NCBI RefSeq assembly: GCF_022346995.1
Contig: NZ_JAKRNM010000008.1
Location: 1 to 64,000 of the forward strand
Direction: 5' to 3'
Source: Paenibacillus sp. ACRRY
Lineage (GTDB): Bacteria; Bacillota; Bacilli; Paenibacillales; Paenibacillaceae
Length of the DNA stretch: 64,000 bases
Every line of letters starts with the position of its first letter. The first letter of the stretch is position 1. Of this stretch, positions 51,806-60,528 are shown piece after piece. A model generated the notes under the pieces. The model saw nothing but the letters and a program-made list of their open reading frames with translations. It was not told where the DNA came from and searched no databases. Made by a program: the position numbers and the translations under genes.

Positions 51806-54800
51806 ATGAGATTCATTTTAAGGTCCATTAGCTGCGTCCTATTATCCTGTGTCCTTGGTTCTGCTTCTGTGGAGGCGTACTCAACGCCTTCCTATCTGGA
51901 TAAGGTTACGATGCAGCAGAGTACGGCATCATCCATAAGTTCAAAACCTCAAACTCAACATACGGAGGCGGTTCCGATGAAAATGGACGTGCCCAAGGCA
52001 GTAACAAATTTGTCCGGTTGGACATTGCATGGTAAAGGCAATTTTGAAGATACGAATGAAGGGCTTTATCTGGCTTCCGAAGAGAAGGAGAATGTAACCG
52101 CCCTATCGGACACGGCGGCCGATGATTTTATTTATGAAGCAGATTTGTTAATCAAGGATATGAAGGCAGATACCAGTCTTGTTTTCCGTTCCAATGATGC
52201 GGGGTGGTCTGCTTATATGCTGCAAGTGGTTCCTCAGGCTGGTCTGATTCGTTTAAAAGATGCCAGTGGCAAGTCAGGTACATTGTTGGAAGAGTACTCG
52301 GTAACCGTGGAGTCTGGCGGCATTTATCATTTGAAAGTAAAAGCGGTTGGCGAGAGGCTGCAGGTGTATTGGGATGGCGGGTACGACCCGGTGATTGATG
52401 TGAAAGACAGTGCGTATGTATCAGGGAAGCTGGGGCTCCATGTGTGGGACGGATCAGCTTTGTTCCAAAATGTGAAGATCAGTACCATGGGTGGAAATCT
52501 GGGTAACCCCGTTTACAGTGAAGGTGACTGGCAGCCGGATATCCAGGGATATCGTGGGAAAGGAAGTTCGCAAGAGGAAACGCGGATCATATACGAAAAA
52601 ACAGCGGGGGATTTTGTATTTGAGGGAGATATGTCTTTGGCCGATACGAGCTTCGCAGCTCTACGATTCAGGTCAAATACAGACGGGACAAAGGGATACA
52701 AAGCGGCTCTTACTAGAGTAGGGGAAGAGGTTCGGGTACAGCTGCAAAAGGCAGACGGAACGATTCTTGCGAATTCGGATCGTACATACCCAAGTCAACC
52801 GGAAGCAAAGCACCATATCGAAGTGGTTGCCACCGGTAGCCTGATTCAGGTGTATGTAGATGGATATGCAGCACCGGCTGTGGAGGTTATGGATTCAAGT
52901 TATGCCGAGGGATATGCCGGACTTGAAGTGGAACAGGGCATGGCCTATTTTCAAGATACGTATATCACGGAAAATGCGAAGTATTATACGGAAAAATACC
53001 GTCCCCAATATCATTACTCTCCGATTCGAGGGTCCGCAAGTGATCCAAACGGATTGGTTTATTACGAGGGGGAGTATCATTTGTTTCACCAGGATGGAGG
53101 GACATGGGCACATGCAGTCAGTACGGATCTTGTGAAATGGAAGCGTTTACCCATTGCACTGTCTTGGAATGATCTGGGTCATGTATGGTCGGGATCAGCG
53201 ATTGCGGATCTGAACAACGCATCCGGCCTGTTCTCGGATTCTGGTGGCAAAGGTCTGATCGCATACTATACGTCGTACCATCCGGGTAAGCCTGGTGGCA
53301 ATCAGCGTATCGGTCTCGCATACAGTACGGATCAAGGCCGGAACTGGCAATACGCGGAAGACCATCCGATTGTGATCGAGAACCCTGGCCAAAATGGCGA
53401 AGACCCGGGGAGTTGGGACTTTCGCGATCCGAAGGTCGTTCGGGATGAAGAGCACAACCGCTGGATCATGGTGGTATCTGGCGGGGATCATATCCGGTTT
53501 TTCACCTCAACGAATCTGCTCGATTGGACATTAACCGATAACTTCGGGTATGGGGAATACATACGCGGAGGGGTATGGGAGTGTCCAGACCTGATTCAGC
53601 TGCCAGTAGAGGGGACGGATGAGCGCAAGTGGGTGCTTATGATCAGTACAGGAGCCAATACGAAAACGCAAGGATCGGATGCGGAATACTTTGTTGGCGA
53701 GCTGACGGCGGAGGGGGAATTCCTGAACGACCATCCTGCCGGAAAAGTGCTGAAGACGGACTTCGGCAAGGAATTCTATGCGTCGATGTCATTTGCGAAT
53801 ATGCCGGATCAGCGGAAAGTGATGCTTGCGTGGATGACGAATTGGGATTATCCATTTGATTTCCCGACGAACCCTTGGAAAGGTCAATTGACTATTCCGA
53901 GAGAAGTTTCTCTCCGAGCAACAGATGAGGGTGTGCGTCTGGTACAAAAGCCTGTTATCGAACTTGAGACACTTCGGCAAAACCTGTACAGTGCGGAGCA
54001 GTTAATGGTCGGGCCGCAATCGCAGAATGTGCTCAAGGGTCTGGCTGCGGGTGCATACGAAATTGAAGCAGAAGTGGAAATTCCGGCAAACAGTCCCGTT
54101 ACGGAGTTTGGTTTTCACCTGCGTCAAAGGGAAGGACAACAAACGACCGTAGGCTACAAGACGGAGAAAGAGACGATGTTCGTGGATCGCACCGCTTCGG
54201 GAGATGTGGGTTTCTCGGGCTTATTTACCAAAGTTCACGAAGCTGAGCTACAACCTGAAAATGGGAGGATCAAGCTGCGGATATTTGTCGATGAATCTTC
54301 CGTTGAAGTGTTCGGCAATGATGGCAGTATTGTTTTCTCGGATGTTATTTTTCCGGATCCGGCTGGAAGGTCGATGGCGTTCTACAGCCTGGGTGGAGAT
54401 GTGAAAGTGGTCTCCATGAATGTATATGCGATGGATAATATCTGGAGAAGAGGCATGTCCTCCGCACCGAAAGTTATTGCAGATACGCAGAGAAGAGTAA
54501 CGAATGTGGGTCATACCGAAACCCTCTACGCTTCGGCTGAAGGCGGACCAGGGAAAGGGGCCCAACCGCTAAAATGGACCGTGAGTAATCCTAAAGTGGT
54601 GAAAATCGTTGATTCTGGCAAAACACATGCTGCGATTCGTGCTGTAGGCAAGGGAGAAGCTTGGGTGACGGCTTCCATGGCTAATGGCAAAGCTTCTACC
54701 AAAATACCGATTACGGTAACGGATGGCGTATTTCACACGAATTTATCCGGCTGGCAAAAGGATCGACCGTCTGCGCAGTGGTTTGTTTCGGATGGCGGCT

Positions 54801-55645
54801 TACAGGGGAGTGACCGTGGTGATTCACAATATATTGCGCGAGAGACCGCGGGAGACTTCCGATATGAGGCTGACTTGCAGCTGGATGCTGAAGGTGGAGC
54901 AGGTTCCATTCTGTTTCGGGCAAGCGAGGATGGACGAAGTGGCTATTATCTGAATGTTGATCCCAACCTGAAGGCGATTCGCCTGTTTTATAAAGTGGAC
55001 GGAAAGTTCGAGAATCGGCAGGTGCTTGCCCGCATTCCAAAATTCATTCGGAGTAATCAGACTTACCATATCCAGATTCAGGCGAAAGGAACTCATATTC
55101 AGGTGGATTTGGACGGTGAACGGATCATGGTTGTCCAGGATGGAACCTTTGCGGAGGGACACTTCGGTGTGCATACGTTTGGAGGCAGTGCGTCTTTCCA
55201 GCATGTGAATGCATATGACATGAAAAAAGCAGCTCTGGAGACCGTGATCATTCGCAGTTCAGAACTTCCTGTTGTCCTACAAGCGACGCAATCCCAAGCA
55301 GGCGAGGTTGTGAAAGTGGGCGCCGAAAAGGATGGTGAAGAATCAAGGTATGCTTGGATACTGGTGCCTACCGGCGATGATTCCGGTTCTTTTTCCATCC
55401 GTACCGTCAGCGGGGTATCATTGGATTGGGATGTCGGTCAGAATCGGATTCAACTCTATCCATATATCGGGTACCCCAATCAACGCTGGAACATTTCCAA
55501 AAACGATGATGGGACGGTAAGTATTACAAGTGTGCACAATGGCAGTGCACTCCGTGTATCAGAAGATGGAACCAAGCTGGTGATGGAAGAATTCCAGGCT
55601 GAAGATGAGTATCAAAAATGGATTTTGGTAAACAAAGTGCAATAA
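51806..55645 (+). CDS. Large secreted multidomain GH32 levanase/inulinase
   Basis: About 1279 residues from the ATG at 51806 (an ATG two codons earlier overlaps GAGGGATG). The signal peptide ends near SVEAYS. In order: two LamG/DUF1080-like beta-sandwich modules (about 68-232 and 235-395), the GH32 catalytic domain (about 400-690) with Asp415 in SDPNG, Asp543 in FRDPKVV and Glu594 in WECPDL, the GH32 C-terminal sandwich (about 720-880, SSVEVFGNDGSIVF), a BIG2-like module (about 895-970), a third LamG-like module (975-1135) and a ricin-B-like module (1140-1281, QRWNI and QKWIL). The three LamG-like modules are homologous. It should bind and degrade extracellular fructan. No sortase motif or SLH domain is seen. 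Confidence 0.92.
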   Translation: MRFILRSISCVLLSCVLGSASVEAYSTPSYLDKVTMQQSTASSISSKPQTQHTEAVPMKMDVPKAVTNLSGWTLHGKGNFEDTNEGLYLASEEKENVTALSDTAADDFIYEADLLIKDMKADTSLVFRSNDAGWSAYMLQVVPQAGLIRLKDASGKSGTLLEEYSVTVESGGIYHLKVKAVGERLQVYWDGGYDPVIDVKDSAYVSGKLGLHVWDGSALFQNVKISTMGGNLGNPVYSEGDWQPDIQGYRGKGSSQEETRIIYEKTAGDFVFEGDMSLADTSFAALRFRSNTDGTKGYKAALTRVGEEVRVQLQKADGTILANSDRTYPSQPEAKHHIEVVATGSLIQVYVDGYAAPAVEVMDSSYAEGYAGLEVEQGMAYFQDTYITENAKYYTEKYRPQYHYSPIRGSASDPNGLVYYEGEYHLFHQDGGTWAHAVSTDLVKWKRLPIALSWNDLGHVWSGSAIADLNNASGLFSDSGGKGLIAYYTSYHPGKPGGNQRIGLAYSTDQGRNWQYAEDHPIVIENPGQNGEDPGSWDFRDPKVVRDEEHNRWIMVVSGGDHIRFFTSTNLLDWTLTDNFGYGEYIRGGVWECPDLIQLPVEGTDERKWVLMISTGANTKTQGSDAEYFVGELTAEGEFLNDHPAGKVLKTDFGKEFYASMSFANMPDQRKVMLAWMTNWDYPFDFPTNPWKGQLTIPREVSLRATDEGVRLVQKPVIELETLRQNLYSAEQLMVGPQSQNVLKGLAAGAYEIEAEVEIPANSPVTEFGFHLRQREGQQTTVGYKTEKETMFVDRTASGDVGFSGLFTKVHEAELQPENGRIKLRIFVDESSVEVFGNDGSIVFSDVIFPDPAGRSMAFYSLGGDVKVVSMNVYAMDNIWRRGMSSAPKVIADTQRRVTNVGHTETLYASAEGGPGKGAQPLKWTVSNPKVVKIVDSGKTHAAIRAVGKGEAWVTASMANGKASTKIPITVTDGVFHTNLSGWQKDRPSAQWFVSDGGLQGSDRGDSQYIARETAGDFRYEADLQLDAEGGAGSILFRASEDGRSGYYLNVDPNLKAIRLFYKVDGKFENRQVLARIPKFIRSNQTYHIQIQAKGTHIQVDLDGERIMVVQDGTFAEGHFGVHTFGGSASFQHVNAYDMKKAALETVIIRSSELPVVLQATQSQAGEVVKVGAEKDGEESRYAWILVPTGDDSGSFSIRTVSGVSLDWDVGQNRIQLYPYIGYPNQRWNISKNDDGTVSITSVHNGSALRVSEDGTKLVMEEFQAEDEYQKWILVNKVQ

Positions 55646-55742
55646 CCGTGGCGTGGCGTGGTGTTCTGGAGAGTTAAAGTAAATGGGATAATGATTTGTA
55701 GGTGTTGATCTGCGCCTTCAACATTTGAATAAAACATGTGGA

Positions 55743-55771
55743 AGAGGACTGCACGTGAGGTGTAGTCCTCT
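55743..55771 (+). terminator. Terminator after the secreted GH32 gene
   Basis: AGAGGACT-GC-AC pairs with GT-GT-AGTCCTCT around GTGAG. The T stretch after it is short, so strength is moderate. Confidence 0.65.
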
Positions 55772-55876
55772 AACTGATTTTCAATACTCACAGCTGTTCT
55801 ATTAGGAAGAGGAAGGACTAGAGATGATCCAATGCTGAATATTTGTATTTTTAATCTAGTTCGTTTACTAGTGCAT

Positions 55877-55903
55877 TAAGCTAATAGCCGGATAGTTGAA
55901 TAA
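55877..55903. repeat. Dispersed repeat, copy 9 (tail only, degenerate)
   Basis: AAGCTAATAGCCGGATAGTT aligns with the tail CTAACGGGCAGATAAGTTGAA. The rest of the 332-base gap (55646-55977) holds the terminator above and AT-rich promoter sequence; no gene seen. Confidence 0.45.
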
Positions 55904-55977
55904 ATTCATGTTATAATTTGGATAATGCAAATGTTAAAGACTACAACAATGCATTTGTAAATCCCTAGGGAAAGGGA

Positions 55978-56697
55978 ATGGGAAGCAACGAAATGAATGA
56001 AAACAAACATCCTGTTCAAGATTTTCGATTTATTTTAACCTTATTAGTGGTTACGTTATGTTGTTTAGGTGTTGCGATGTATTTACGTATCAAATCAGAT
56101 ACGAATATATATCAATTCTTAACCTGGGATATGTTCCTGGCATGGGTACCATATATCATCTCATCATGCATTAGATACATATTCAATAAGAAATTAACGA
56201 AAATGAGTCTGATCTGGATGGTGCCAATGAGTGCGGTGTGGCTATTTTTTTTGCCTAATTCGGCATACCTTTTTACTGAAATCCTGCATTCATTCAGATA
56301 TTTCAATGCTCAAGAAGGAACACAATTTTGGATCCATATTGATTTTTGGTATAACCTCACCCTAACGTTCGCTGTAGCCATACTAGGCATACTTCTCTCA
56401 ACGTGCTCGATCATTCAAATACATGGTGTGTTAAACAAGTTATTCAGTAAGTACATTAACATGATGGTTATAGGCGTTATTTTAATGTTGAGTAGTTTGG
56501 GCGTATACATAGGGAGATTTAATCGGTGGAATTCGTGGGATGTATTGTCCAGGCCTTGGCAAATTGTTATGGATATCATGCATGATCTTGTTGCAAGGAA
56601 CAACATGGTTATTGAATTTGTGGCTATTGTATTTTTAATACAAATATTTGCATACGTTATTGTATCCTTGTTGACTGCAAGATCCAGTAAAGAATGA
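55978..56697 (+). CDS. DUF1361 membrane protein
   Basis: 239 residues with about six membrane helices. The DUF1361 hallmark ends the family core: VYIGRFNRWNSWDVLSRP (about 186-203). LPNSAYLFTEILHSFRY (about 95) is also typical. Its function is unknown. It is AT-rich and alone, preceded by AGGGAAAGGG. An ATG five codons later is an alternative start. Confidence 0.85.
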   Translation: MGSNEMNENKHPVQDFRFILTLLVVTLCCLGVAMYLRIKSDTNIYQFLTWDMFLAWVPYIISSCIRYIFNKKLTKMSLIWMVPMSAVWLFFLPNSAYLFTEILHSFRYFNAQEGTQFWIHIDFWYNLTLTFAVAILGILLSTCSIIQIHGVLNKLFSKYINMMVIGVILMLSSLGVYIGRFNRWNSWDVLSRPWQIVMDIMHDLVARNNMVIEFVAIVFLIQIFAYVIVSLLTARSSKE

Positions 56698-56713
56698 ATA
56701 TTGCTCTTTAATT

Positions 56714-56745
56714 CACTAAGCTAACGGCATGTTAGGGTGAAGGTG
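56714..56745. repeat. Dispersed repeat, copy 10 (tail only)
   Basis: AAGCTAACGGCATGTTAGGG matches the shared tail (CTAACGGGCAGGTTAG) with small changes. It lies 17 bases after the DUF1361 gene. Confidence 0.5.
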
Positions 56746-56789
56746 TGATAAGATAAATTGAATATATTTACAATAGTAGGGGGTGTATC

Positions 56790-57251
56790 ATGCTAGTTCG
56801 TTTGGCAACATCGGAGGATATCCCTCAGCTTGTACAAATGCGTTGGGATTTTTCAGAAGAAGAGCATGCTAATAATGTCGTTACATTTGAGGAATTTAAC
56901 CAGATATGTAGTGAGTTTTTGCTAAAAGCAATCCAAAGCGGAGACTGGTATATTTGGATTGCAGAAAGTGGTGGAAGTCTTGTATCACATATGTACCTGC
57001 AGCTAATACATAAAGTTCCGCGTCCAGGAAAATCTTCAGACCCTTATTACGGTTACGTTACCAATGTTTATACTCGTCCGGCTTTCAGAAACTTAGGTAT
57101 CGGGTCAAAAATCCATAAAGCTATGGAAAATTGGTCAAAAGAGAATGAGGTCGAGTTTCTCATTCTTTGGCCAAGCAGCGAGAGCGTTGAATTCTATTCA
57201 AGAAATGGTTTTTCTCAGAGTGAAGAAGCGCTAGAAAAGCACTGGGACTGA
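56790..57251 (+). CDS. GNAT-family N-acetyltransferase
   Basis: 153 residues. The N-terminal RLATSEDIPQLVQMRWDFSE is typical of GNATs. The core includes YVTNVYTRPAFRNLGIGSKI at about 91-110, with the acetyl-CoA loop RNLGIG, and ESVEFYSRNGFSQSEEAL at the end. The substrate is unknown. AGGGGGTG supports the ATG. Single-gene unit in AT-rich DNA. Confidence 0.87.
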   Translation: MLVRLATSEDIPQLVQMRWDFSEEEHANNVVTFEEFNQICSEFLLKAIQSGDWYIWIAESGGSLVSHMYLQLIHKVPRPGKSSDPYYGYVTNVYTRPAFRNLGIGSKIHKAMENWSKENEVEFLILWPSSESVEFYSRNGFSQSEEALEKHWD

Positions 57252-57540
57252 GCAGCAGGTATTTGATCTTTTATAGAATGAAACAGTATCAAGTAATTAG
57301 TCCTGAATATCTGGATACTGTTGACGAATCGTTTATCGAAAAAGAAATCATTCGCATTTTACAAACTATTTCGTAAACGCGTTCGTTTCCTACGACTCTT
57401 CTCATTGATGCTATCGTCCAGTTATCAGAGTAATCGTTGTAAAATTTGTACCGTAAAACGTTAAAAGGCCATCCGGGTAGATGACCATTAAACTTAGTGA
57501 TTAGATACAGCGCGGTAAACCCTATCACAGTAAGTCATTT

Positions 57541-57634
57541 TGATAACGGGAGACAATAGCTCAATAATACCTAGAAGGCAGCTGATCAATTCGATCAGCT
57601 GTTTGTTCAGCTAACGGGCAGTTTAGTTCAATGA
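57541..57634. repeat. Dispersed palindromic repeat, copy 11 (full length)
   Basis: The full form: lead TAACGGGAGACAATAGCTCA, hairpin GGCAGCTGATC-AATTC-GATCAGCTG, then tail CTAACGGGCAGTTTAGTTCA. It is one of the best-preserved copies. Confidence 0.75.
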
Positions 57635-57777
57635 ATCCGTAAATCTGCCAAAAAATAGACATTCATTTCTTAGTCTCATGAGAGCAGTCCGAAACGCCTT
57701 TATCCGGTTCACGCGTTCCTGTGTGAACGCTCATCAATGTCGCGAATACAACACGCTCCAGCTTGAAGATAGATCTC

Positions 57778-57817
57778 AAAAGAACCTGCGCTAAAATGTT
57801 TAAGCGCAGGTTCTTTG
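57778..57817 (-). terminator. Terminator of the DHA2 efflux gene
   Basis: AGAACCTGCGCT (57781-57792) and AGCGCAGGTTCT (57803-57814) are perfect complements. T-rich on the minus-strand 3' side. Confidence 0.8.
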
Positions 57818-59227
57818 TTAGGCATTCTTTTTATTTGTAAGGAAGAGACTTGGAATGAAGATTACAGCTAGAGCAATAGCGGATAATAAAAACCCGGAAT
57901 GATAACCCTTTAAATGATTTGCAATGGTTGGCTGCAATCCTTGTAGGGTAGCTGCGACAACGGTTGCGATAACAGCTGAACCAAAGCTTGAGCCCAAGTT
58001 CTCTATAATGTTAATCCCAACACCTGCTTCAGGGAGTTGTTTAGTGTCAATTCCTGTATAGGCATCACTTGTCAAAGGAAGGCTGATTCCTCCAACGCTG
58101 GCACCACGGATAAACAATACAATGGAGATCCAAATCATACTTGTTTTATCGGTGATAAAGATAAGGGGAACAGACCCAATAAGTGAAAGGATTAAGCTGA
58201 CCATAACCACATATTTCGCACCGATCTTGTCAATCATTTTTCCTATCAAAGGTCTGGTGATGAGCATCCCAACCCCTTGAGGAATTAACGCAAGCGCTGC
58301 TTCGGTCGCTGTGAAATGACGGAAGTTCTGAAAATATAAAGGGAGAATTAACATAGGTCCCATGATAGCGGCATTAGTCAAGAATAACCCGATGCTGGAG
58401 GCTGTGAAGCTCTTATGTGCGAATAAATTCAATGGGAGTACGGTTTGATTTTTTCTTACTAGATTATATACGAAGTAGATGATGGCTAAGACAAGGCCAA
58501 GGCCAACCCAAATAATAGATTCGCTATTGTTAAATGAAGCATGATCCGCAGCTTTTGTAATTCCATAAATCAATGCCGCACTCATTACTGACAAATTGAT
58601 AATCCCAAATAGATCGAGTCTACTATCTTTGTTAAACGGTTCAAAATGGGGTACCTTTTTCATCATCAGCGGCGCAGCAATCAAAACGATGAACACGTTT
58701 ATGAAGAAAATCCAGCGCCAGGATGCTCCTTGAACAATGAACCCCCCAATAACAGGCCCTAAGATGGGACCAAAGATCATTGGGGTACTGACGATTGCCA
58801 TTACTCTGCCCAAATTCTCTTGCCCCGCTGTTTTGACTAAAAGCGTGAACATTAGCGTGGTAATTACTCCGGCGCTAAAACCTTGAAGCAAACGGAAAAA
58901 GATGAAGCTGGATATGTCCCAGCTAACTCCTACTAAAACAGAAATTACACCAAAAGCGATGACGGCTCCAACGAAAATTTTCTTGCCGTTAAATTTGTTC
59001 ATAAGCCAGCCGGATACGGGAACCGCAACGGCAAGAGCTAAAACATAACCAGTTATAGCCCATTGAATGATATCCAATGTTGTGCTGAAGTCCTTCGTCA
59101 GTTTGTCAATGGCGATATTCACCATCGTGGAGTCAAGCATAGGAGCAATAGCTCCAAGTGCAATGGCCCAGGCGGCCATAAGGACTTCTTTGGGCAAGCC
59201 TATTTTCTTTACTTTATTTTCTGCCAT
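57818..59227 (-). CDS. DHA2-family multidrug efflux MFS transporter
   Basis: 469 residues with about 14 helices. The DHA2 pattern starts with GAIAPMLDSTMVNIAIDKL (about 21-39), and motif C-like GPILGPVIGGFI lies at about 152-163. It exports drugs with proton exchange. A MarR regulator gene lies upstream on the same strand; two GTTTCCTYGTCAACAAAAT sites overlap its promoter. GAGGAGAATTACA precedes the ATG. Confidence 0.92.
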   Translation of the reverse strand: MAENKVKKIGLPKEVLMAAWAIALGAIAPMLDSTMVNIAIDKLTKDFSTTLDIIQWAITGYVLALAVAVPVSGWLMNKFNGKKIFVGAVIAFGVISVLVGVSWDISSFIFFRLLQGFSAGVITTLMFTLLVKTAGQENLGRVMAIVSTPMIFGPILGPVIGGFIVQGASWRWIFFINVFIVLIAAPLMMKKVPHFEPFNKDSRLDLFGIINLSVMSAALIYGITKAADHASFNNSESIIWVGLGLVLAIIYFVYNLVRKNQTVLPLNLFAHKSFTASSIGLFLTNAAIMGPMLILPLYFQNFRHFTATEAALALIPQGVGMLITRPLIGKMIDKIGAKYVVMVSLILSLIGSVPLIFITDKTSMIWISIVLFIRGASVGGISLPLTSDAYTGIDTKQLPEAGVGINIIENLGSSFGSAVIATVVAATLQGLQPTIANHLKGYHSGFLLSAIALAVIFIPSLFLTNKKNA

Positions 59228-59255
59228 TGTAATTCTCCTCTTAAGAAGTTTTTTT

Positions 59256-59307
59256 GTTTCCTCGTCAACAAAATGTTATTTCATTTTAGTTTCCTTGTCA
59301 ACAAAAT
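59256..59307. promoter_or_regulatory. Two probable MarR operator sites at the efflux promoter
   Basis: GTTTCCTCGTCAACAAAAT (59256-59274) and GTTTCCTTGTCAACAAAAT (59289-59307) differ at one base and are 33 bases apart. On the minus strand, TTGACA from the upstream site forms the -35 box, with TAACAT about 17 bases on. A third, weaker site lies before the MarR gene at 59913-59928. Confidence 0.75.
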
Positions 59308-59316
59308 TATATCCAT

Positions 59317-59352
59317 AAAAAAGCAGCCAGCTCTCAGTAGAGCTCGGCTGCC
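59317..59352 (-). terminator. Terminator of the MarR gene
   Basis: GCAGCCGAGCTCT pairs with AGAGCTGGCTGC (one mismatch) on the minus strand, followed by six T. It separates the regulator and the pump into two transcripts. Confidence 0.8.
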
Positions 59353-59388
59353 TGTAATTTCAGTTTCTATAATTCAAAACTCTCCAGC

Positions 59389-59856
59389 TTAATTAATTTC
59401 TAGACCCAGTTTTTTTATTTCTGCATCCAGATGCTGATTATACTTTTTCATGAAGCTACGCATACTTTCAAACTGTTCCTCGGTTACCTGTTCAAAGATG
59501 TCTTTATCCCGCTCCTGAAACTCTTGATGCAGATCCTCATGGATATTATAAATTTCCTTCCCTTGCTTAGTGAGCCTAAAATAAATTTCTTTTTTATTGT
59601 CAGACTTCTGGTAGCATTCAATGAGACCTTTCCCCATGAGCTTCTTCGTTAGTTTACTTATGGCACCTTTGGTCATGTATAGGGATTCCGCAAGTTTTGT
59701 AACATTCGGATCTACATTTTTTTCAATGTATTCAATACAATGAACTTCTGAAGGCTTATGGCCCTTAAGACTGTCTTCCAGCTTACTTTTATTAAGCCAC
59801 ACCATTTTGTTGAATAAGTCCCTAAATTCCTTCATAACTAGTTCCTGTTTGTTCAT
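59389..59856 (-). CDS. MarR-family transcriptional regulator
   Basis: 155 residues. The winged-helix reads VTKLAESLYMTKGAISKLTKKLMGKGLIE (about 53-81), followed by the wing DNKKEIYFRLTKQG. N- and C-terminal helices form the dimer core. It should repress the DHA2 pump and perhaps itself, released by a drug-like ligand. It shares the sites listed at 59256-59307 and a weaker one in its own promoter. AGGAGG lies about 11 bases upstream of the ATG. Confidence 0.88.
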   Translation of the reverse strand: MNKQELVMKEFRDLFNKMVWLNKSKLEDSLKGHKPSEVHCIEYIEKNVDPNVTKLAESLYMTKGAISKLTKKLMGKGLIECYQKSDNKKEIYFRLTKQGKEIYNIHEDLHQEFQERDKDIFEQVTEEQFESMRSFMKKYNQHLDAEIKKLGLEIN

Positions 59857-59912
59857 GGCCGACTGTTCCTCCTGCCCTGTGATACACTATGTAATAATTA
59901 TATTGATTTTTT

Positions 59913-59928
59913 GTTTCTGCTTCAACAA
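59913..59928. promoter_or_regulatory. Weak MarR operator at the MarR gene's own promoter
   Basis: GTTTCTGCTTCAACAA matches the operator pair at the pump gene at 12 of 16 positions. Suggests autoregulation. Confidence 0.5.
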
Positions 59929-59948
59929 TAGTTCGGATGAGTAAACAT

Positions 59949-59971
59949 CTACTAACGGGCAGGTTAGCGTC
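59949..59971. repeat. Dispersed repeat, copy 12 (tail only)
   Basis: CTAACGGGCAGGTTAGCG, identical to the shared tail core, without a hairpin. Confidence 0.65.
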
Positions 59972-60019
59972 GTGACTGTCATGACAAAGAAATTTGTCAA
60001 TAATGACTTGTATGAGATA

Positions 60020-60048
60020 TTGACTAACTACCTCATATGTATTATCTT
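60020..60048 (+). promoter_or_regulatory. Promoter of the MerR/SDR unit
   Basis: TTGACT (60020-60025), 17-base spacer, TATCTT (60043-60048). The inverted pair TATGAG (60011-60016) and CTCATA (60032-60037) straddles the -35 box and may bind the regulator. Confidence 0.45.
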
Positions 60049-60082
60049 AAATCCAACTTTAACAAAAAAGGGGTTTCCTCTA

Positions 60083-60472
60083 ATGTACAGTATCAACGAG
60101 CTTGTAAAAATAACCGGAATACCAGCATCTACGCTTCGCTATTATGAACAAGTGGGGATTCTTCCCGAAGTGAAAAGAAGCGTGAATGGACGAAGAGAAT
60201 ATAATGAGAAAGTACTCGAGTGGCTTGAACTCGTGGTGGCATTAAAAGACACAGGAATGTCGATAGAAGAAATAAAATCGTATACAGAGCTTATTCTTCA
60301 AGGGGATAATACGTTGGATGTCAGAAGAGATTTTCTAACTGAACACAAAAAAAATGTAGAGATCGCCTTGGCTAAAAAACAGTATCATCTTGAAAAAATT
60401 ATTCGTAAGATAGCTGTTTATGACGTGCTGCTGTATAAGAAAAGAGAAAGCTCCGGTGATTTGCTTATTTGA
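60083..60472 (+). CDS. MerR-family transcriptional regulator
   Basis: 129 residues from the ATG at 60083; the frame reads back to 59972, but the upstream part is not MerR-like and covers the promoter. The helix-turn-helix YSINELVKITGIPASTLRYY lies at about 2-21, followed by the wing region and a C-terminal coiled coil (about 80-115). There is no ligand domain and no cysteine pattern for metals. The SDR gene follows 56 bases later and is the likely target. Confidence 0.85.
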   Translation: MYSINELVKITGIPASTLRYYEQVGILPEVKRSVNGRREYNEKVLEWLELVVALKDTGMSIEEIKSYTELILQGDNTLDVRRDFLTEHKKNVEIALAKKQYHLEKIIRKIAVYDVLLYKKRESSGDLLI

Positions 60473-60528
60473 CTTAAAGTATACTTGAAGATGTAAGGTA
60501 GAGATATCATCTAAAAGGAGTGATTAGA

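Larger units (their letters stand above)
57252..57817. other. Gap of about 560 bases: remnant, repeat and terminator
   Basis: Holds a 32-codon ATG frame at 57278-57376 without a ribosome site (possible remnant), a full repeat copy at 57541-57634, and the terminator of the efflux pump at 57778-57817. Nothing else is recognised. Confidence 0.4.

Noticed and set aside
57640..57790. A minus-strand coding remnant (LERVVFATLMSVHTGT) before the efflux pump terminator
   Set aside because: It is short, partly made of terminator sequence, has no start or ribosome site, and I could not match it to a family.
59972..60082. N-terminal extension of the MerR-type regulator at 60083
   Set aside because: The extra 37 codons cover the promoter TTGACT-N17-TATCTT and do not look like MerR; the ATG at 60083 begins the helix-turn-helix directly.
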